64,000 bases of DNA from Paralithodes platypus (lineage: Eukaryota > Arthropoda > Malacostraca > Decapoda > Lithodidae). The stretch covers positions 26,774,129-26,838,128 of the forward strand of contig CM064480.1 in the NCBI GenBank assembly GCA_032716605.1, read 5' to 3'. Below the pieces are notes generated by a model, which saw only the letters and a list, made by a program, of their open reading frames with translations, made no database searches and was not told the origin of the DNA. Positions 8,711 to 20,325 of this stretch are shown one piece after another. Made by a program: the position numbers and the translations under genes. Position 1 is the stretch's first letter; the number at the start of each line of letters is the position of its first letter.

Positions 8711-10912
8711 GACAGAGACTGGTGGGGAAAACTACTGCCGGGTCTGTATTGGTCCGCCGGAGCCCAGCTCTGGAAAAAAAGAAAATTTCCAGGAATTAAT
8801 GCTCATAAGGTTAACCCAACATGTTCGCACACAAGTGTTAATAACCCACCGGGTAACGAGATGTAATGACACAACGATCACAGCTCGCTACGCGGCGGGG
8901 CTCAGAATATCTAAACATATCTTTTTAAGAAAGTGAAGAATACCCTCTGACATAATATAACGGTCCAGCATGGCGTTTATAGTCTTTCTGGTGGTGACTG
9001 TCTCAAGATTCAATTTTGGAACAAAAACAACCCCCCATAAAGACGCCGTTATTTAGTAGAATAACACAGGGCAGGCTGATACGAGATCTGATTTCTAACG
9101 AATTGTCACAAAAAGATCGCCGTAAGTATGAAGGCGGCGATACCTAAACTTATCACTTAATTAAGTGGTTAAATCGAAATTGAATTGTAAATTCCTTATT
9201 TCCTCCACCCAGGAGCACCCGCCGGGTGTAAAAAACGATGTTAACCCTAATTGAACCTTCAATCGCCGTAAGTGTAAAGGCGGCGATACATAAAGTATCA
9301 CTTAAAATGGATCGGTTAACTAACCGAATGACTTAGTTGTTCATCCCACCCTACCAAGGTACACCCGCCGGGTGAGATGTCAAAACGTTAACCCCATAAG
9401 TTCCTGTCCCCACTTCTTTGTAAAAGATCGCCGGGGAGGAAAGCCCTTAACAACAGCTAGGTTTTTCCTGTGGTTTGTAAAACCAGGTAGAAAAACTTCA
9501 TAACATATGTTCGCATGAACAATGTTTTAGAACAATTAGGGTTAACATTGGCGATGGGCTGGTCTATCAGAGTGAGACCTGAGCGATCTCTGCCATACCC
9601 ATAGCTTACTCTGACTGTTCCTTTTACTTATATATTTTCTAAATCTCAAGTGACGGCGTCTCTTCCGTGGATTGACCTTCCAATCTACCAAGATTGGAAG
9701 CTAAAGCATCACATTATTCCTTTGCCCCTCAACTTTCTCTTCATAATTGCTGAGGGGCACAGGGCCCTGGGTGGGGCTTTGGTTTCCCGGGCGTTTACGC
9801 ACCCTCTCAGCTCCCCGCCATGGAGTGGCTTCGGTCACCCAGGCTTTATTGTGGTCGGCAGGGAGGGTTCTGTGGGGGCGCTCGTTTATGGCCTTGGCCT
9901 TACTCGGGGCCTTGGGGCTGTTCGGCCAGGCAGCTTGGGGAACAACAACAACAACAACAACAATGTTTTAGATGGGTACAGCCATTCCGCCGGGAATCAA
10001 AGGGAGCCTGAAAACAGGCACCAACACAGAGACGCAGTCCTGGAGAGCCACAGACACCTCATCGCCGGGGACACAAGCCTGTGTTGAAACCATGTGTGGC
10101 CCAACACGGCTCTCGACTGGGTTTTTTTTTTCATGGTGAAACCGAGAAAAAAAAACCCGGAAGGAAACCCACCCCGTTCAGACACCATCTGAACGTACAA
10201 CGGACACGAAGGAAAGCCACGCACGACTAGCCTAAGTCCACACAATAATCCGTGGAATTAGCCAATACACAACTAAACCAGGAAACAAACATAGTCCGAG
10301 GAATTAGCCAATACACAACTAAAACCCGGATACACATGACACAGTAGGGCATATTTATAAAAATAAACAATAACACTTGTACATGTGGCAAAGCTACGAG
10401 TGGCTGGCTAGGCCTAAGTAGACGGCATAAGAAATGTTGAAATATACACAAAAACACTGGAAATATAACAACAGGAACCACCGCCAACACACCACTGTAG
10501 CAAATACTTCCGGCAAAGGGAAGACTGACTCGGGACCCAGAAAAAACTTCACTAAGTGAAGAAAAATACGCTGGGAACGTCAGTAAGCAAAGCTTACCTC
10601 ATCAGAAAGATAAAAGGCAGCAATAATTAACGCGTAATGAAAGCCGCCTGCATCACAAGCTAACTCAACTGTGAAACGATCACAAGTCCACAACAGGACC
10701 ACGAGGGTACATCCGAAATAGATGCCCCAAACACACGACCCAAAATACACTGCACTGCGGGCAACCAGCCCAGGACACTCCTGCTACGCATATCCTAACC
10801 TTACTCGTTACATCCCGGAGTAAACAAATGAGAAAAACTCACTAGGGACGCAGCAAATGCGGAACCAGCGGAGCGTGGGGAGACACGTCCGGGCAGGCTG
10901 AGCGCAGAGCAG
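8711..10912 (-). other. DIRS element 1 long 5' leader with repeated hairpins
   Basis: 2.2 kb between the terminal repeat and gag without a gene. It contains two tandem blocks (about 9110-9240 and 9260-9420), each with a stem ATCGCCG...CGGCGAT around a 12-nt loop and a short CACCC-GCC-GGGTG palindrome. A further hairpin, CTGGAAA...TTTCCAGG, sits near 8770. The block AATGCTCATAAGGTTAACC just upstream of gag (8799-8817) recurs in element 2 and, slightly changed, in element 3. A retroposon interrupts the leader at 9542-9961. Confidence 0.6.
9542..9961 (+). mobile_element. Short retroposon with (AAC)n tail and 11-bp target duplication
   Basis: The DIRS leader is interrupted by 420 bp that element 2 lacks (its leader runs straight across, GAACACTGTTAGATGGG near 19406). 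The insert is bounded by direct repeats AATGTTTTAGA at 9531-9541 and 9962-9972 and ends in about six AAC triplets, the pattern left by LINE-driven retroposition. The body is GC-rich near its 3' end. I cannot identify pol III boxes with certainty. It could be a SINE or the 3' end of a LINE; the 145-codon frame inside is not recognisable as a protein. Confidence 0.6.
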
Positions 10913-11217
10913 AGAAGGAAGAATGACGCCTGAATCAGCGTCTGGTCAAAGATCCACACAAGTACATCCACGATATGATGGAAAGCTTATTAGATAGTTA
11001 TTCTTATTTTCTTTTTGTTTTTATTTTTTACGAAGTTTTTTCGTAGTGAGAACCCAATTCATAATGACTGAAGCCATGAGTGAGGTCGCGTGCGCTCATG
11101 ATGAAGGCTCCTCAGTTTTTAAATGCTCTGCGCGGTAGATTCAAACTACGGCGGATTAGTGTTTGAAGAGGATGCCTTATGTAATAGGCATGTTTGTCAA
11201 TGATGGAGGGGCCACTA

Positions 11218-11223
<6 letters not shown>
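10913..11223 (-). repeat. Terminal repeat of DIRS element 1 (5' end)
   Basis: Nearly identical to 20326-20638 and inverted relative to 14291-14580. It contains the AT-rich TTTTTACGAAGTTTTTTCGT block and ends GGAGGGGCCACTAATAAAT. The flank is a (TA)n microsatellite (to 11250), so the exact last base is ambiguous by a few nucleotides. Confidence 0.8.
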
Positions 11224-11249
<26 letters not shown>

Positions 11250-11250
11250 T
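11224..11250. repeat. (TA)n microsatellite
   Basis: About 13 TA dinucleotides between the end of DIRS element 1 and the target duplication of the adjacent hAT element. Confidence 0.9.
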
Positions 11251-11258
11251 CTATTTAT

Positions 11259-12838
11259 CAGAGGTGGGCAGGTGCGCGCCATTTGGCGCTCTGCGCTCTG
11301 CGATCCGGTGCGCATTACCAATATAGAGGAGCGCGGAACGAGGAGCGGCAAAATTCTGAAATCGGAGTGCAGGCGGGGAGCGCAGCTAGAAATTCTCGCT
11401 CCTTTCTGGCGCTCCGGAGGCGATTTTTCCTGTCAACAACAGGTACAAGAACGTCATTATTGTGTACAGTCATCGTACCATTCGTACGGTGTTACTCACG
11501 GTGTTAGTGAACTGTGATACAGTGTTACTATGATAGTGACAGACTGACAGTGTTACAGTTGTTAACTTGTTATCTTTTTGTTTTGGCTTTTGCTAACGCA
11601 AAGTAAACCTTACGGGCAAGTTACGGCTTACGAAGGGGCCTAAGGGTAAGTCTGGCAGTGGTATAGCCCGAGCCTGTCTGACTATCTGATAGTCAAAAGA
11701 CACTATAGACTTCAGAGACTTTTATCATTTTATGGTATCGATACTATCGGAATGTTACTTGAATGTATGGGTGGGAGGGTGGTTTGGGGGATGGTGGGGG
11801 GAAGGTAGAAGCGTAATTGACTCGTGTTACAAATATGAAGCCGATTGGTGAGGTAGTTTCGCCACCACATATTTTATTTGTTTTCCTTTTCTTCGTACGG
11901 ATACGCTGGAAGTGGGTTGTGGGAGGCAGTTGGGGGTGTGGTGGAGGGAAGGCATAAGGGTAAGGCACTTGTCACACAAATATGGAACCGATTGGTGCAA
12001 TCGTTTCGCCGCCACAGATTTTCTTTTTTTTCCTTGTGAGGCGACCAATAGTCAGCGAGTGTTTGGGAGGAGGGGTTTGGGGTAGTGGTGGTGCCGTGGT
12101 GGGTATGCAGAAGGGTAAGGTACATGTGGTAAAAAACTAAAAATATGAAAGCCATAGGTGCAGTCGTTTCGCTGCTACGATTTTTTTCTCGGCGAGTCAG
12201 TATATAATTATATACGGACCTGGCACTGGGCGTGACAACTGACATCTGACAAGACCCTAGTCCCGGCCGTATATATATAATTATTATAAATTATATACCG
12301 TCGGACCTGGCAGTTTCGGACCTAGTTTCTCAGTTTGGACAGTTTCTGTAATTCTTTATGTCATATCATAGATATCAATGGACAGTCACAATGTCACAAA
12401 CTCACAATGATATCAATCATATCATATCATTGACATTTGCAATGATATCAATCATATCATATCATTGACATTTGATTCATTGATATGACATAAAGAATAA
12501 CAGAAACTGAGAAAGTGAGAAACTTAAACAGTTAAACTTCAGAAAGACACCATGACTTGAGGTTTTTTGAATGTTTTGAATTCTTGGAATTTAGTGAATT
12601 GAAAGACAAAGGACAAAGTGAAGGACAAAGGTAAATAATTAAATAACTTCTAGAAGCTGTTTTGTTTGTTTTGTTTTTTATATACCTATTTTTGGGAGCG
12701 CGGAGCTTGGAGCGCGGAGCGGGAAGCGCATTGGGTCTGCTGACAAAAGGAGTGCGTGAGCGCTGCCGCATTACCTTATGTCTGATGAGCGCGGAGCGCT
12801 GCCGCATTACCGGTCCCAGCGGAGCGCGCCCACCTCTG
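11259..12838. mobile_element. Non-autonomous hAT transposon, copy A
   Basis: 1580 bp bounded by inverted ends CAGAGGTGGGC...GCCCACCTCTG and a perfect 8-bp target duplication CTATTTAT (11251-11258 and 12839-12846), the signature of the hAT superfamily. Both ends are GC-rich with repeated GCGCGGAGC-type motifs. No transposase is encoded. The interior holds about three diverged ~150-bp tandem blocks (11750-12180, with TTCGCCGCCAC-like cores) and palindromic AATGATATCAATCATATC repeats (12360-12490). Copy B at 32732-33889 shares both ends in inverse orientation but lacks the tandem blocks. It would depend on a transposase supplied elsewhere. Confidence 0.9.
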
Positions 12839-12846
12839 CTATTTAT

Positions 12847-13620
12847 AGCCTATACGTTCATTCCTTATTGGAATTAAGTTTAATCGTATTTATTATCAGT
12901 TCAATTGTTTTTGTTTTATTTTGAGCCATATGATTCATAAATGAAAAATATTATACAAGATATGTAGGCTATTTGTATTATTATATATTTAGTCGTAGTA
13001 GTAATTGGTTAGCAATATTCCCAAGGAGCTGTTTATGGGACAGCTCCTTCTGTCGGTAGGCCTCCCACGCCCGCAGAACAGTGGCTTGAAACAGGGAATG
13101 GCTTGCCTTCTGGTGCCTCTCCATCTTCTCTTAGGCCACAAGTTGATGCTGCACTTTAACAAATGAGCACTCCTTGTGCAGAACCTTAATTAGTTCATAC
13201 ACATACGGTACATACACAAATGGAAACAAAAACATTGGTTCGAATCGTCATTTGCTTGCATTCCTTTTTCTTAAAGCTTCACCAAAACTTCTATATATAT
13301 ATATAATACCATTATTATATATTATTGATAAATATGTATTATATCTTTATACCTTAGTGGAAACTAAGAAGAAATCAAATAGAAAAACAAAACAATCCAG
13401 ACGAAAAAACTACAAACAATTAAAGGGAGGTGCTTTTGCAAAGGCATTCATTCAAATCGGCATTCACTCGCAATCCTTCTATCGAATCAGTTACCACTAC
13501 ACAACGAACCACTTACCTACACAACCACTTTTCTTAAGCTTCACCATCACTTCTAATTATAGTTTATATACAAATATATACTTTTAAACTTTATTCTTTC
13601 TTTTCAACTATTTTTTTGTA
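12847..13620. other. Unassigned AT-rich sequence
   Basis: No gene, terminal repeat or RNA signature recognised. It contains a small inverted repeat GGAGCTGT...ACAGCTCC near 13024-13047 and microsatellite-like TATATATA near 13293. The 137-codon open frame at 13174-13587 is low-complexity and has no support. Confidence 0.4.
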
Positions 13621-14247
13621 AGTGGACCTGTCGACGAGTGTTCTATGTCGTTGACGAGTGTTCCATCGTCGACGAGAGTTCCATAATTCGATCATTGCAG
13701 TTCCTGAAATACCTCATATTTATTATATTACGATGTTTCATCTGTATTATATTCTTTGGTTTACTTTGTAGTGGTCATTTTGTAATATATATTTACATTC
13801 ATGTTCAACAATAGTAAGCAAATGTTGTATATATTATATAGGCCTATACATTTTGAAGGCAGGCTCGTAAAATTTGTACATTTTGTGCCACCCCACTGAT
13901 AGGAGAGTGGGTTATCAGACTTTGGGGTGACAGAAAATGCAGTATATGTAGAACCCAGCCACCTACTATTTTACAAGTGCCACATTTTCCTTTACCATCA
14001 TTATCTCCGATAGACTGGAAATGGTGTCGTATTTCACACCCAAATGCCATAAAAGGGTGTCCAATATCAAGCTAACTCAACCCTGCTCCTACACAGGGTC
14101 GAAACTCAACCCGATTCAGACTTTCGGAGCTTGATAACAGTTTTAAGACTTTGTGTATATATCCATATACAAATAATCGATTTGGATGTGATAATTATAA
14201 ATGTAAGGGTAAAATGATATCCTCAGAATATCCGAAAGAAGCGTCAT
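13621..14247 (+). repeat. 1.2-kb tandem repeat unit, first part (unit 1)
   Basis: The unit begins around CGATCATTGCAGTTCCTG (13690) and runs to GAAGCGTCAT, where DIRS element 2 is inserted; it resumes at 20639. Unit length excluding the insertion is about 1.22 kb, equal to the spacing of the same landmark between 21299 and 22514. No coding capacity. Confidence 0.8.
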
Positions 14248-14580
14248 TATAGGTTTGACTCCTGTAAGGAGATAAAGAAAACCTAATATTTAGTAGTGGC
14301 CCCGTAATCATTGACGAACATGCCTATTACATAAGGCATCCTCTTCAAACACTAATCCGCCGTAGTTTGAATCTACCGCGCAGAGCATTTAAAATCTGAG
14401 GAGCCTTCATCATGAGCGCACGCGACCTCACTCATGGCTTCAGTCATTATGAATTGGGTTCTCACTACGAAAAAACTTTGTAAAAAATAAAAACCAAAAA
14501 GAAACTAAGAATAACTATCCAATAAGCTTTCCATCGTGGATGTACTTACGCTGATTCAGGCGTCATTCTTCCTTCACTGA
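14248..14580 (-). repeat. DIRS element 2 terminal repeat (3' end) with ~43-bp extension
   Basis: The outer ~43 bp (TATAGGTTTGACTCCTG onward) are absent from the opposite end. From about 14291 inward it is inverted-complementary to 20326-20638. A 3'-end extension not shared by the 5' repeat is a known DIRS-1 trait. Confidence 0.85.
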
Positions 14581-14647
14581 CATATCAAGTAAACCAAAAT
14601 CCTTAATACATCAACGAATGGGAAGGGGATGGTCGGGAGGGCCCCAG

Positions 14648-14736
14648 TCGTCAATGATTACGGGGCCACTACTAAATATTAGGTTTTCTTTATCTCCTTA
14701 CAGGAGTCAAACCTATAATTTATTAGTGGCCCCTCC
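14648..14736 (-). repeat. DIRS internal complementary region (circle-junction copy)
   Basis: 14648-14717 is the exact reverse complement of the element's left end (14248-14317) and 14718-14736 of its right end (to 20638). Read on the minus strand it joins GGCCACTAATAAAT directly to TATAGGTTTGAC, which is the sequence a head-to-tail circle would have. This is the DIRS feature proposed to template completion of the termini. Confidence 0.9.
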
Positions 14737-15367
14737 AACAACCACATAGTATTCTTACTTTTGTAAAAAAGAGATATTCGGGTGCATAAACTTTATACAG
14801 CCTAAATCTTCAAAAGGAGGTACAAGCAGGAGCGTGCTTCAAAGAAGCCTGCTTGAAAAAAGGGTTAACTCTGAGACTCTGTGCACAGATCTGCTAGTTA
14901 AGAAGGCACCCCACTTAAAGTAAGTGGTGAAAACTAAAAACTTATAAGTTTACATGTGCACATATAAACCCCATTAACTAGTGGATATATTCCTAAAAAT
15001 ATAACCAAACATAAATGAATTCTTGTACATTCGTAGAGGTACAGTACTGAACTCGTGTACTTATGCAGAAGTAATTACTTCAAAAGTAAAAGTCGTAGTT
15101 GCAACTACCGAGATTTCTCAAAAATCTATTGCTTCACAGCCAAAGCTACTTACAACAAGAATTGTTGTAACACTACTATTGGCCTTTAGCACAATTTCCT
15201 GCAATGAATACTACAGATTTTTTTTATAATACAATGCCTACAACCAGTATCACAGCTCGTATGTTCCGAACACTACTCCGGAGGGGTCTAGGGTGTCCTA
15301 TGTCACACTGACTGCACCCTCCCCCCCTTTTTCTTGAAATTAAACAAAACGTGACTAAAAGGGCCAC

Positions 15368-16673
15368 CTAGACCCTCTGCCGTAAAGCTATACATGGCAA
15401 GGAAGGTTTGTCCAGAGCTACTGAAAGGTATCGAGGCAAAACCTCCTGATTAGAGGCCCACAACCGTGTGGACGTAATAACTTCCACCGAAAGATTATTA
15501 AGGAAACGTAAAGAGGCTGTCCCCTTGCGTAAATCGTGGGTCTTACCCACAACGCCGGGATTCTTCTCTTTAAAGTCCTCGACCAAGAGAGAAGCCAGTG
15601 TACGCTCCATCAAGCGTTCACCCGGACTTGCGACCCATAAAGCACCCTGGTGATTTAGAGGTGCCACTCTTAAATATTTGGTTAGAGCCTGCACTGGGCA
15701 AAAAAGATGGTGCACCTTTCCCCTGTTTAACGCCGGCACCGTGAACTCTGAAAACACGTGTTCACTGTGCTCAATCTCGGCTATGAATCCTGGGGAAGGT
15801 GCAATGTGAATACACTCATGAAGCCTATCAAACCTGAGGCAATTAGGTGCGTTGCTCATCGCCGCCAGCTCAGATACTCTGTTCCCGGTAGCCAAAGCCA
15901 TAAGGAATACTGCCCTTTTGTAAAATCTGCAGTCTTTGGTACATACGGGAACGAGAATAATGACGATGCTTTGTCCAGAGACCATGTCGGCCTGAGCTGA
16001 CGGGGAGGTGGGCGGAGTTTAAAACCTGCCCACATAAATCACTTTCAGATAAATGTTTCTGCATGAACAGATAAATTAAATAATAAACAACCAATGCCAC
16101 CGAGGGCACAGTTTGTTTTGTTCTAAGAATCCGAGACGTAAAAGCTTTCCAATGCGATTGAAACTGTCGCTTTGTAGACTGGGTATATTGATTCGTGAAT
16201 ATCTTGGTCACGTCGCTACCATAAGGTGCTAGCCACTTGGCCTCCTGAATGTCCAAAATGAACAAGTCCGCGAGGTTTCTAGGTTGCCAATTGTGTTCTA
16301 AGTGGAACAACCCGACCAGGAGGGACACTGGGTGCGGGCACCACGTGTTCAAATGCTGGTACCACACTGCGCCGGCCACAGGGGTGCGATTAGCGAGACT
16401 ACGCCTCGCTAATCCTGTAGTTTGTTGACTACGTGGCACATTAGAGACGCGTCTGGCGGCGGAAAAGAGATAAATGGAACTCAACCTGTTCTCGTCCATC
16501 ATCAGAGCGTCAGGTCCGCCCGCCGGCGTTATCGTCTGGCGGGTGAGGTACGACTGTGAGTATCGCCATACACCTTGCCTGTGGCGGTCCCTCGCTTGCG
16601 AGCTCGGTATACTCCCTGAACGGGAGCCCTCGTCCGAGTCCCGTAAAGGTTTATGATAATTAAAAGCTCCCAT
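15368..16673 (-). pseudogene. DIRS element 2 tyrosine recombinase remnant
   Basis: The catalytic half (15368-15930) aligns with element 1 and keeps GNRVSEL, HDLRK and PRYLS, so the R-H-R-Y residues are present. Upstream homology continues in another frame (15950-16560: HLSVSAARR-like and DIQEAKWLAPYG blocks) after a deletion of roughly 100 bp and frameshifts. Homology ends near 16560, where the whole RT region is missing. The gene cannot encode a full recombinase. Confidence 0.8.
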
Positions 16674-16879
16674 AGCTCATTAACACATTGAATGCAGAGC
16701 TGGTGAGCAAAATCATAAAGTATACTAATTAATTTAATTTATATTAAATTATATTAAAATAAATTACTATAAATAAACACAATATTATCATAATATAATC
16801 ATAGAAAATATATATGTTTATTATGATTCAGCTATTAAATTATTTCATTAACAAATAAAAATAAGATAGGGCTACCTGA

Positions 16880-19800
16880 GCTTAACGGCGTTGAACATAC
16901 AGCAATGAGAGGTTCAAGTGCCGACACGACAGAGACTGGGGGAAAACTACCCCGCCCCCGGGAACTACCTGGTCACCTGGTGCAACACCGGTAATCCGCC
17001 CTGGAAAGAGAATTTTCCGGGGATTAATGCTCATAGGGTTACACCCAAAAAACGGTACAAAATATGTGCCTCAAAACCGCCGGTCAACGAACCGTAGCAC
17101 TCCACCACTACTTTTCGTTGTCCTTTAGTATCATATTAAAGATTTCAGCATATCTTTACCTGTCCAGAAGATTTAAGCATATCTTCTGAATCCTCATAAA
17201 GATGAAGCATATTTTTATTAAAGATGAAGTCTTTCAATTATCCCTTTACACTTGAAACACTAGTAAGATTCCGGCATCTTTTTATCCCATAAAAAGTCTA
17301 AGCCTATCTTAATCTCTAATCTGGCGTCACCCAGAAGCCCTCATAGATCGCCGTCTTGAAGGCCGTGATACCCTATTGTATCAATCAATTGTTTGGCAAA
17401 TTATCGCGAATTGCAAATCAGTTAATATAACCACCCAAAGGTACAACCGCCGGGTTTTATATGCAATGTCAAACCAATTGTACCTGCCCCAGACCTCTTT
17501 GTAAACAGGTCGCCGGGAGGGAAAGACTAAACAAACAAACGGCATTGTTTCAATGGCTTATTAAAGATTTCAGCATATCTTTTACCTGTCCAAAAGAATT
17601 AAGCACAATTTCTTAATCCTCATAAAGATGAAGCATATCTTTATTAAAGATGAAGTCTTTCAAGTATCCCTTTACACTTGAAACACTAGTAAGATTCAGG
17701 CATCTTTTTACCCCATAAAAAGTCTAAGCCTATCTTAATCTCTAATCCGGCTTCTCCCAGAAGCCCTCATAGATCGCCGTCTTGAAGGCCGTGATACCCT
17801 ATTGTATCAATCAATTGTTTGGCAAATTATCTCGAATCGCAAATCCTTTAATATAACCACCCGAAGGTACAACCGCCGGGTTTTATATGCAATGTCAAAC
17901 CAGTTATACCTGCCCCAGACCTCTTTGTAAAAAGGTCGCCGGGAGGTAAAGACCAAACAAACAGACAGCATTGTTTCAATGGCTTTGAAAAGCGGAGAAA
18001 ACCAAGTCCAACAGGTGTCAGCCTGATCACCTAGAAAACTGTGTGGAGCCCCCCTCGACGGGAATAACCCAGGAAGCCTGATCCCAGGCTCGACCATAGA
18101 AAACGCAGTTTCTGATGAGCCCTCAAGCGACCAAACTCGTCGGGGTAACTTACCTATTTTAGCCATCCTGACTAAAACTCGGTAAACAAAAACGGTGTTC
18201 TCGGAGCAACGAGAAAAACGCCGGAAAGGTAACCCACACTAAACTATACATTACAGGAGGGCGTAATGCATAAAGCAATGAATAACACAGGAAGCCTGAT
18301 CCCAGGCTCGACCACAGAAAACGCAGTTTCTTATGAGCCCTCAAGCGACCAAACTCGTCGGGGTAACTTACCTATTTTGAGCCATCCTGACTAAAACTCG
18401 GTAAACAAAAACGGTGTTCTCGGAGCAACGAGAAAAAACGCCGGAAAGGTAACCCACACCAAATGAGACATTTTAACACATTATATACAAAGGGTGTGCG
18501 CAAAAATAGGGATACCTGAACAGGAGGGCGTAATGCATAAAGCAAAAACCGGGGCATAGGTAGCCATGACAGAGACTGGTGGGATACTTACTCCAGGTTC
18601 TGCATAGACCCGCCGGGACCCAGCTCTGGAAAAAAAGAAAATTTCCAGGAATTTATGCTCATAAGGTTAACCCAAACATGTTCGCACACAAGTGTTAAAT
18701 AACCCGCCGGGTAACGAGACGTAATACTCAATGACTACAGCTCGCTACGCGGTGGGGTTTCCTAAGTAAAAGATTTCAGAATATCTGTCCAAAAGATTTA
18801 TGAATACCCTCTGACATAATATATAAAGACCAGCATGGCGTTTATAACTGATTAAGTCTTTCCGGTGGTGTTTGTTTCAAGATTCAATTTTGGAAAAAAA
18901 AAAACTAAAAAAGACGCCGGCCCCGAATTATCTCGTAGATAAAAAACTGGGAAGCCTGACAAATATACGAGATCTAACTTCTCCCGAAGTATCTTTTAAG
19001 ATCGCCGTATGTTGAAGGCGGCGATACAAAACGTATCCCTCAATTGTCTGGTTAACTAACTGAATTGTAAATTCGTTATTCGCACCCTTCCAAGGAGCAC
19101 CCGCCGGGTGTGAATATTAGTTTAAAAAACGTTAACCCCAATTGTGCCCTAAAGCGCCGTATGTTGAAGGAGGCGATACACAATGCATCCCTCAATTGTA
19201 TGGTCAACTAAACTGAATTTTGCAAATTCGGTCATCCCACCCTTCCAGGTTGCACCCGCCGGGTGATTTAAAGTTTAAAAGTTAACCCCAATTGTTCCTA
19301 TCCCCACTTCTTTGTAAAAGATCGCCGGGGAGGAAATACAACAACAGCATAGTTTTATATTGGCTTTGCAAATCCGAAAAAACTACAAACAACACGTGTC
19401 CGTATGAACACTGTTAGATGGGTACAGCCAATTCGCCGGGAATCATAAGGAGCCTGAAACAGGCACCCCAGAGACGCAGTCCTGGGGAGCCACAGACACC
19501 CACTCGCCGGGGAAACAAGCCTGTTTTAAACCACGCGTGGCCAAAACTCGGCAACCAGCCGGGGTTATCAAGGTGAAACCGAGAAAAACCCGCCGGAAAA
19601 AACCCACCCCGTCCAGATACCATCTGAACGCAACACCGGACCGAGGCGTAGCCAAAACACAACTAACGCCGGGCCCAACATAGTCCGTGGAATTAGCCAA
19701 TACACAACTAACCCAGGACACATAAATAGTCCGTGGAATTAGCCAATACACAACTAAACCAGGACACACATGACACAGTAGTACATATTTAGAAAATAAA

Positions 19801-20325
19801 TCAATAACACTTGTATATGTGGAAAAGCTACGAGAGGCTGGCTAGGCCTAGGCAGACGGATAACAGTAACATGTCGGAATATAAACAAAAAGCACTGAAT
19901 TATATCACAACAGGAACCACCGCCAACACACCACTGTAGCAAATACTTCCGGCAAAGGGAAGAACTGACTCGGGACCCAGAAAAAACTTCACTAAGTGAA
20001 GAAAAATACGCTGGGAACGTCAGCAAAAATACGCTACCTCATCAGAAAGATAAAAGGAAGCAATAACGCGTAATGAAAGCCGCCTGCATCACAAAGCTAG
20101 CTAACTGTGAAAAAGTTCACCTGTCCACAACAGGACCAACACAACACACGACCCAAAATACACTGCACTGCGGGCAACCAGCCCAGGACACTCCTGCTAC
20201 GCATATCCTAACCTTACTCGATACATCCCGGAGTAAACAAATGAGAAAAAACTCACTAGGGACGCAGCAAATGCGGAACCAGCGGAACGTGGAGAGACAC
20301 GTCCGGGCCGGTTGACCGCAGAGCA
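16880..20325 (-). other. Mosaic DIRS leader with internal duplications
   Basis: 3.4 kb with no intact gene. It contains a 425-bp tandem duplication (17135-17559 and 17560-17984, starting ATTAAAGATTTCAGCATATC), a second duplicated block (about 18065-18240 and 18287-18460, CAGGAAGCCTGATCCCAGGC), and then a copy of the element 1 leader (18568-20325). The repeated ATCGCCGT and CCGCCGGGT hairpin motifs of element 1 recur throughout. Two leader modules (16900-17060 and 18568-18690) suggest recombination between related DIRS copies. Confidence 0.6.
18459..18567 (-). pseudogene. DIRS element 2 gag N-terminal fragment
   Basis: From an ATG at 18567 about 30 codons match the zinc-module N-terminus of element 1 gag, including PVFALC and IFAHTLCI. 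An in-frame stop replaces the first Lys of the CIKCVKC motif, and homology ends within a few codons. Confidence 0.7.

Larger units (their letters stand above)
2661..11223 (-). mobile_element. DIRS element 1 (DIRS-1-like tyrosine-recombinase retrotransposon)
   Basis: An 8.6-kb minus-strand element with gag, RT/RNase H and tyrosine recombinase in the order typical of DIRS-1-like elements, a long leader, and a terminal repeat at its 5' end (10913-11223) ending ACTAATAAAT, as in the other two copies. The left end is uncertain: GGAGGGGGACATTCGT at about 2683 is shared with element 3 at 39367, just inside that copy's internal complementary region, but the outer terminal repeat expected further left is not recognisable here. 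No integrase or protease is visible, as expected for this class. The element is non-functional as it stands because gag is frameshifted. Confidence 0.85.

Noticed and set aside
8475..8936. 153-codon plus-strand open frame
   Set aside because: Antisense to the gag start and leader of DIRS element 1; no conservation or domain.
11163..11517. Overlapping frames of 107-114 codons around the (TA)n tract
   Set aside because: They cross the DIRS terminal repeat, a microsatellite and the hAT end; not a gene.
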